From Desulfosporosinus sp. (GTDB taxonomy: Bacteria; Bacillota; Desulfitobacteriia; Desulfitobacteriales; Desulfitobacteriaceae): a DNA stretch of 9,284 nucleotides. Below the pieces are notes generated by a model, which did not search any database, was not told the origin of the DNA, and worked only from the letters and a program-made list of their open reading frames with translations. Where the stretch lies: NCBI GenBank assembly GCA_003132105.1, contig PKWS01000361.1, forward strand, positions 2,883 to 12,166. The letters run 5' to 3'. This document shows, one piece after another, positions 6,125 through 9,284 of this stretch. Made by a program: the position numbers and the translations under genes. Every line of letters starts with the position of its first letter. Position 1 is the stretch's first letter.

Positions 6125-6700
6125 TTACCAGCGAGACGGGTCTTGGTCCGCATTAAACATCCACCAATATTGAGGATATTGATAATGAACCGCTAACCAC
6201 TTGTTATCCAATTCAGTTGTTAGTTTATCAACTCGGTTTGGCGCATCGGAAAAAGTTGAGCCAAAACCAGCTTTGTGGCAGGAAGTACATCCCCAAATAG
6301 GCGTTGTGCTGGACGTATGGACTGTAAATACCGAAATAATTGTAACTGTTAAAATGCCGCCAACCAGCAGGAGTCCCCTCAGTTTTTTTCCTCTGAAATG
6401 CCGTTTATCAATAATAGGAACTAAAAACATACCCAGAAAGATTGCTAAGGGAATTCCAATCGTACCTATTGACTCCTGCCACCCTTTAAGATAACGGGTA
6501 CTTTGAAAGAGCAGGAAAAACAACCAGTCCGGCTGAGGAACCATGGAGGTAAAGACCGGCTCGGTCTCCTGCTGTACCTTTATGCCAAAAGTGGCCAAAA
6601 GAACCATGATAAGAACAATGAACAGGGCCAACCAAATGTGCCGTTTAAAGTGTTTGGGGTAAAACGGCTCAACTTCATGTTCCGGATATTTGCCTGTCAT
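6125..6700 (-). CDS. qcrC: Cytochrome b6f subunit IV-like protein with C-terminal c-heme motif
   Basis: A 191-residue partner of the preceding cytochrome b6. TM helices lie at about 22-40, 78-97 and 107-127, and the Qo-site motif appears as PQPDW (55-59), the counterpart of PEWY. The C-terminal tail holds C138-T-S-C141-H142, a c-type heme site on the outer face, which parallels Bacillus QcrC (subunit IV fused to a cytochrome c domain). Only about 50 residues follow the heme site, much less than a full cytochrome c domain, and no obvious distal Met is present (M181 and H172 are the only candidates). The start at 6700 is chosen because it overlaps the b6 stop as ATGA (6700-6697) with GGGGGGAG upstream. 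The longer in-frame start at 6751 would lie wholly inside the b6 gene. The symbol is by analogy. Confidence 0.9.
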   Translation of the reverse strand: MTGKYPEHEVEPFYPKHFKRHIWLALFIVLIMVLLATFGIKVQQETEPVFTSMVPQPDWLFFLLFQSTRYLKGWQESIGTIGIPLAIFLGMFLVPIIDKRHFRGKKLRGLLLVGGILTVTIISVFTVHTSSTTPIWGCTSCHKAGFGSTFSDAPNRVDKLTTELDNKWLAVHYQYPQYWWMFNADQDPSRW

Positions 6701-7362
6701 TCCATCTCCCCCCTTATTTTCCTGGCTACACCAAGCCTGCGAATCATCCAAAAATGAGCCACCATGCCAAACCCGATTAATATTGGCAAGAGGATGGTAT
6801 GAACAGCAAAATAACGGGCGATCGGAACTTGATTAAGGCTGGAGGCAGAAAGCAGAAAAGCATTAATTGCTTTACCTAGAACAGGGATTTGCGAAGCCAC
6901 ATTTCGGGTAGTCAACAGTTCCCAATAAGCCCGGATATCCCAAGGAAGCAAATAACCTGTAAAAATAAAACCCATGGTGATAATAAACATAGCCTCACCT
7001 GTCCACCAAATATACTCACGCGGATAGCGGTAAGCACGCGAAATGAAAACTCGTAAAGCGTGGGCTATAAGGAAAATTACTAATATTGCTGCCCCCCAGC
7101 GGTGCAAACTGCGGAAAAAATGTCCTAGAAATACCGATGATTCAATGTATTTAACACTGGTAGAGGCATCCTGGGCAGAAGGAATATAGAAAAAGGTCAG
7201 ATAAATACCAGAGATAATTTGCAGTATAAACAGTATCAATGTTACCCCCCCGAAGCTGTAGGTCCAATTAACCCACTTAGGCATCGGTGAGAAGAGATCC
7301 GTGGATGACTTAATGTCAAACCTCTTTTTCAGGAAATCGTTCGCCCCCTCAAAAACCTTCAT
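6697..7362 (-). CDS. qcrB: Cytochrome b6 (diheme, short form)
   Basis: A 221-residue cytochrome b6 with four helices. It carries both heme-b ligand pairs: H87/H101 (H-x13-H, helix B) and H188/H203 (H-x14-H, helix D), the spacing of b6/Firmicutes proteins. Other signatures are YPREYIWW (113-120), GYLLPWD (136-142) and SASSLNQ (172-178). It oxidises quinol together with subunit IV, whose gene overlaps it by 4 bp. No Rieske gene follows directly; the only one seen is at 455-910, next to the second cytochrome b. The residue matching the covalent heme-c(i) Cys of b6f (YCLGG) is Ser36 in Y-S-F-G-G, so the high-spin heme is probably absent. It starts 84 bp after the NosZ-like gene, with an AAGG-type ribosome site. 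The symbol is by analogy with Bacillus. Confidence 0.94.
   Translation of the reverse strand: MKVFEGANDFLKKRFDIKSSTDLFSPMPKWVNWTYSFGGVTLILFILQIISGIYLTFFYIPSAQDASTSVKYIESSVFLGHFFRSLHRWGAAILVIFLIAHALRVFISRAYRYPREYIWWTGEAMFIITMGFIFTGYLLPWDIRAYWELLTTRNVASQIPVLGKAINAFLLSASSLNQVPIARYFAVHTILLPILIGFGMVAHFWMIRRLGVARKIRGEME
6706..6713 (-). promoter_or_regulatory. Shine-Dalgarno site deciding the subunit IV start
   Basis: GGGGGGAG on the minus strand, 5 nt before ATG 6700 and within the last codons of the b6 gene. With the ATGA stop-start overlap, it supports translational coupling and the 191-residue product. Confidence 0.65.
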
Positions 7363-7391
7363 TACTCAACCTTCTTCCTTACTACAGTTAA

Positions 7392-7417
7392 GGGATAAGG
7401 GGGCAAGCCCCTATCCC
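7392..7417 (-). other. GC-rich stem-loop after the NosZ-like gene
   Basis: In the 84-bp gap after the NosZ-like stop, the transcript reads GGGAUA-GGGG, loop CUUG, CCCC-(CU bulge)-UAUCCC: a 10-bp stem with a small bulge. The bases after it (UUAACUGU) are not a U-run, so full intrinsic termination is unlikely. A 3' stabilising or partial attenuating hairpin that keeps the reductase message above the downstream genes is plausible. Confidence 0.5.
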
Positions 7418-7446
7418 AAACAGTAAACATTGAAAGAGCAAAAAAC

Positions 7447-9048
7447 TTACTGATTTACGTTCATCCAACCACGCATCTCTAAATGCAACGGCCCGCAGAA
7501 ATAACTACAGTAATAAGCAAACTTACCAACTTTATCTGCTGTGAATTCAAACACCACAGTTTTGCCCTGCGGCACGCCCCAGTTGGTCTGCAAACCGTAC
7601 TCGTTAATGATAAAGCCGTGAATCGGAGCCGGGTCGTTAGTCATTGCTGTTTGTTTATCCACGTTGGTTAAATAAATGCGGACCCTGTCCCCTTTCTTAA
7701 CCGTAAAGTTATCAGGTTTCATGCCGTAACTGAATTCCTGTATATGAACCTCGACAACACCATCTTTCGTGGCTACACCCGGTGGTGTTTTATCCTCCGG
7801 AACCAGAGTTGCTTTTACATTAGGATCTTTGTGTGGAGGATTTAGGCTAGCAAAACCTTGAGGCGGCAATTCAGCGCCCAGATAACCTTTAACGGCATCT
7901 GCCGCGATGATTTTGCCATTATGCGGTTCGGGAAGAGTCGGTGCGATCGAAATAACCTTATCTTGAGCTGTATCAATTAGTTCAACATTACTGGGATCCT
8001 GATTACTGACCGACCCCGGGAACAGACCAGTTGAATATTTGTTAAAGGAGAGTACATACTTTCCGTCCGGTGTAATTTGCAAGTGCCCAGGACGATAATG
8101 AACAGGGATTTTTTTGACCATTTCCATAGTCGTCATATCGATTTTGGCAATTGCGTTATCCACAAATAACGTTGTATAAGCAAACTTGCCGTCTGGAGTG
8201 AAAACATTGTGCAAGGGACCAGGTGCTGCGCTCTTCGGAAAACCGTCTACAGCATGAGTTAAATCTATGTTCTTAATAACTTCCATCTTCGAGAGATCGA
8301 TAATTGGCAAGTTCCCGGAAAGTTTACCGTCAACAACAGCATATTTACCATCAATCGTCATATCTATGCCATGCGGGTTCTTCCCGGCCGGGATAAACTT
8401 AACCTCTTTAAAAGTTGCAGTGTCAATAACGTGTACACCACTTTTGTAATAATCGGTAGCTAAGCAATATTTTCCGTCTTTCGTCACGGCCAAATAGTCA
8501 GGAGAGCTATCTGTACCGCCTGAAACGTCAATTTCCTCTACTTTGTCTGTTGCCAAATCGATTTTAGCCATTTTCCCGGACAATTCACCAGTTGCAAACA
8601 AAGTTTTTCCATCCGGAGTAATTGCAATATGATGAGGGCCAAATGGTCCGGGAATATTGATTTTATGAATTAATTCTTGGGTTGCGATATCAATTACCCC
8701 TACTGAACTGTCCCCTTTGTCATTTAAATAAACATACTTACCATCAGGGGTTCCATTGGTCCCACCGGCATTGCTGCCGCTAAAAACAGGTTCGTGAGTA
8801 TCAACCCCGACTGGAATAACCTTTAGGGTCCGTAAACTTGGGATACCAATAACCTCGCAACTTCCAGAAATTCCTCCGGACAAGAAACCGATCCATTGAT
8901 CTTTACCTAGGTTAGTATTGGTTCCAACGTCTGCGGTCGAGTTCTTATTCGAGTCAGTGCTGGTTGCGGATTTTGTATTGCCACACCCGCCCAGGAGCAA
9001 ACTGCTCATGGCAATAATTGAGATACCTGCAATTAGTTTTTTCTTCAT
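7447..9048 (-). CDS. nosZ: Divergent nitrous oxide reductase (NosZ-like) lipoprotein
   Basis: A 533-residue enzyme expected to reduce N2O to N2 on the outer face of the membrane. The signal peptide ends in a lipobox (LLGGC, C22) and a Ser/Thr/Asn tether follows. Residues about 50-400 form a propeller with YVTN-type repeats (TPDGKY..., ..V.VIDIAT). Against Pseudomonas stutzeri NosZ, recalled from memory, the CuZ ligands match H85 (DTHEP), H139 (GPHH), H226 (NPHG), H280 (GPLH), H322 (RPGH) and H376 (EPHN); second-sphere K337 and E374 also match. The second His of the classical DxHH pair is E86. The C-terminal cupredoxin (about 430-533) has a complete CuA set: H477, C514, C518, H522 and M525, with Y516 in place of the usual Trp. 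Usual NosZ length is about 630-650; the loss lies mainly between H139 and H226. GGAGG precedes ATG 9048. Some other CuA-propeller activity cannot be excluded. Confidence 0.88.
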   Translation of the reverse strand: MKKKLIAGISIIAMSSLLLGGCGNTKSATSTDSNKNSTADVGTNTNLGKDQWIGFLSGGISGSCEVIGIPSLRTLKVIPVGVDTHEPVFSGSNAGGTNGTPDGKYVYLNDKGDSSVGVIDIATQELIHKINIPGPFGPHHIAITPDGKTLFATGELSGKMAKIDLATDKVEEIDVSGGTDSSPDYLAVTKDGKYCLATDYYKSGVHVIDTATFKEVKFIPAGKNPHGIDMTIDGKYAVVDGKLSGNLPIIDLSKMEVIKNIDLTHAVDGFPKSAAPGPLHNVFTPDGKFAYTTLFVDNAIAKIDMTTMEMVKKIPVHYRPGHLQITPDGKYVLSFNKYSTGLFPGSVSNQDPSNVELIDTAQDKVISIAPTLPEPHNGKIIAADAVKGYLGAELPPQGFASLNPPHKDPNVKATLVPEDKTPPGVATKDGVVEVHIQEFSYGMKPDNFTVKKGDRVRIYLTNVDKQTAMTNDPAPIHGFIINEYGLQTNWGVPQGKTVVFEFTADKVGKFAYYCSYFCGPLHLEMRGWMNVNQ

Positions 9049-9284
9049 AAATCTTCCTCCTACAATCCCAGAGCTTTTTGATTTTTTGTTAGAATCCTTG
9101 ATAAAATTTGCACTTTCATTTATTCACTCAATCGAAACCACCTCCCATTTATAAATTACAGAGAATCTTCCGGCGTTCTATGCCTGCGAAGTTTAATAAT
9201 GCAAATTCAATGCCAACAAAAATAATCATTCTTTAGTCACAAAACTTTCACATTTAAAGTGGGTTCAGCGTTTTGAAATAAAAA
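9049..9284 (-). promoter_or_regulatory. Upstream region of the NosZ-like operon, no gene seen
   Basis: An AT-rich leader with no supported coding region; it should hold the operon promoter unless further genes lie beyond the right edge. GGAGG lies 8 nt or so before ATG 9048. The best sigma-A-like pair is TTGGCA (9216-9211) and TAAACT (9195-9190) with a short 15-bp spacer, which is weak. A TATAAA lies within a 10-bp palindrome ATTTATAAAT at 9147-9156 but has no good -35. No FNR-type TTGAT-N4-ATCAA site was found. A direct repeat TCACA-N6-TCACA lies at 9237-9252. Confidence 0.4.

Noticed and set aside
6701..6751. Longer subunit IV start at 6751
   Set aside because: It lies inside the b6 gene with no ribosome site seen; ATG 6700 forms an ATGA overlap with a good site upstream.
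7385..7420. Hairpin at 7392-7417 as an intrinsic terminator
   Set aside because: No U-run follows in the direction of transcription, and the next gene starts within 84 bp in the same direction; treated as a possible stability or attenuation element instead.
9237..9252. TCACA-N6-TCACA as a CRP/FNR site
   Set aside because: The halves are in direct, not inverted, orientation, so it does not fit the dimer consensus; probably chance in AT-rich sequence.
1..9284. CRISPR arrays, tRNA/rRNA genes, transposons, toxin-antitoxin or phage genes
   Set aside because: The window is almost fully packed with one co-directional operon; no repeats, transposase motifs or structured RNA genes were seen.

Overview
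The window is one co-directional block of ten genes, all on the minus strand and so transcribed from right to left. Gaps run from 4-16 bp overlaps to 84 bp, with Shine-Dalgarno sites before every gene, most of them strong, so it looks like one operon. It begins with a divergent nitrous oxide reductase (NosZ-like) lipoprotein near the right edge and leaves the window at the left edge inside a second cytochrome b gene. Suggested host: an anaerobic, menaquinone-using Gram-positive (Firmicutes, Peptococcaceae/Desulfitobacterium-like). The reasons are lipoprotein-anchored redox proteins, split b6/subunit IV genes with a c-heme on the subunit IV tail, and GGAGG-type ribosome sites. This assignment is inference.

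Layout in transcription order: (1) 9048-7447 NosZ-like lipoprotein, a seven-bladed YVTN-type propeller plus a C-terminal CuA cupredoxin; (2) 7362-6697 cytochrome b6; (3) 6700-6125 subunit IV with a short CxxCH tail; (4) 6061-4853 FtsX/MacB-type permease with a CC..M.HM motif; (5) 4850-4149 ABC ATPase; (6) 4164-3760 small membrane-anchored NTF2/DUF4878-like protein; (7) 3740-2568 exported Asp-box (BNR) propeller with a C-terminal membrane anchor; (8) 2544-1393 second FtsX/MacB-type permease, paralogous to the first; (9) 1376-951 monoheme cytochrome c lipoprotein; (10) 910-455 Tat-exported Rieske protein; (11) 458-<1 second cytochrome b, partial.

How they may work together: quinol is oxidised by b/Rieske-type complexes, electrons pass through c-hemes (subunit IV tail and tethered cytochrome c) to CuA of the NosZ-like enzyme, and N2O is reduced at its CuZ-like site. 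Genes 4-8 sit where a nos cluster would be expected to carry its NosD-F-Y maturation ABC system, but they are of other families: two FtsX-type permeases, one ATPase and an Asp-box propeller. I infer that they form an alternative metal/sulfur delivery or assembly machine for this enzyme.

The most notable point is the reductase itself. It is about 100 residues shorter than classical NosZ. It keeps six of the seven CuZ histidines, the second-sphere Lys and Glu, and all CuA ligands, but the second His of the classical His-His pair is Glu. Together with the substituted assembly genes, this looks like a distinct NosZ lineage with its own maturation system. No RNA genes, mobile elements, CRISPR arrays or clear terminators were seen.
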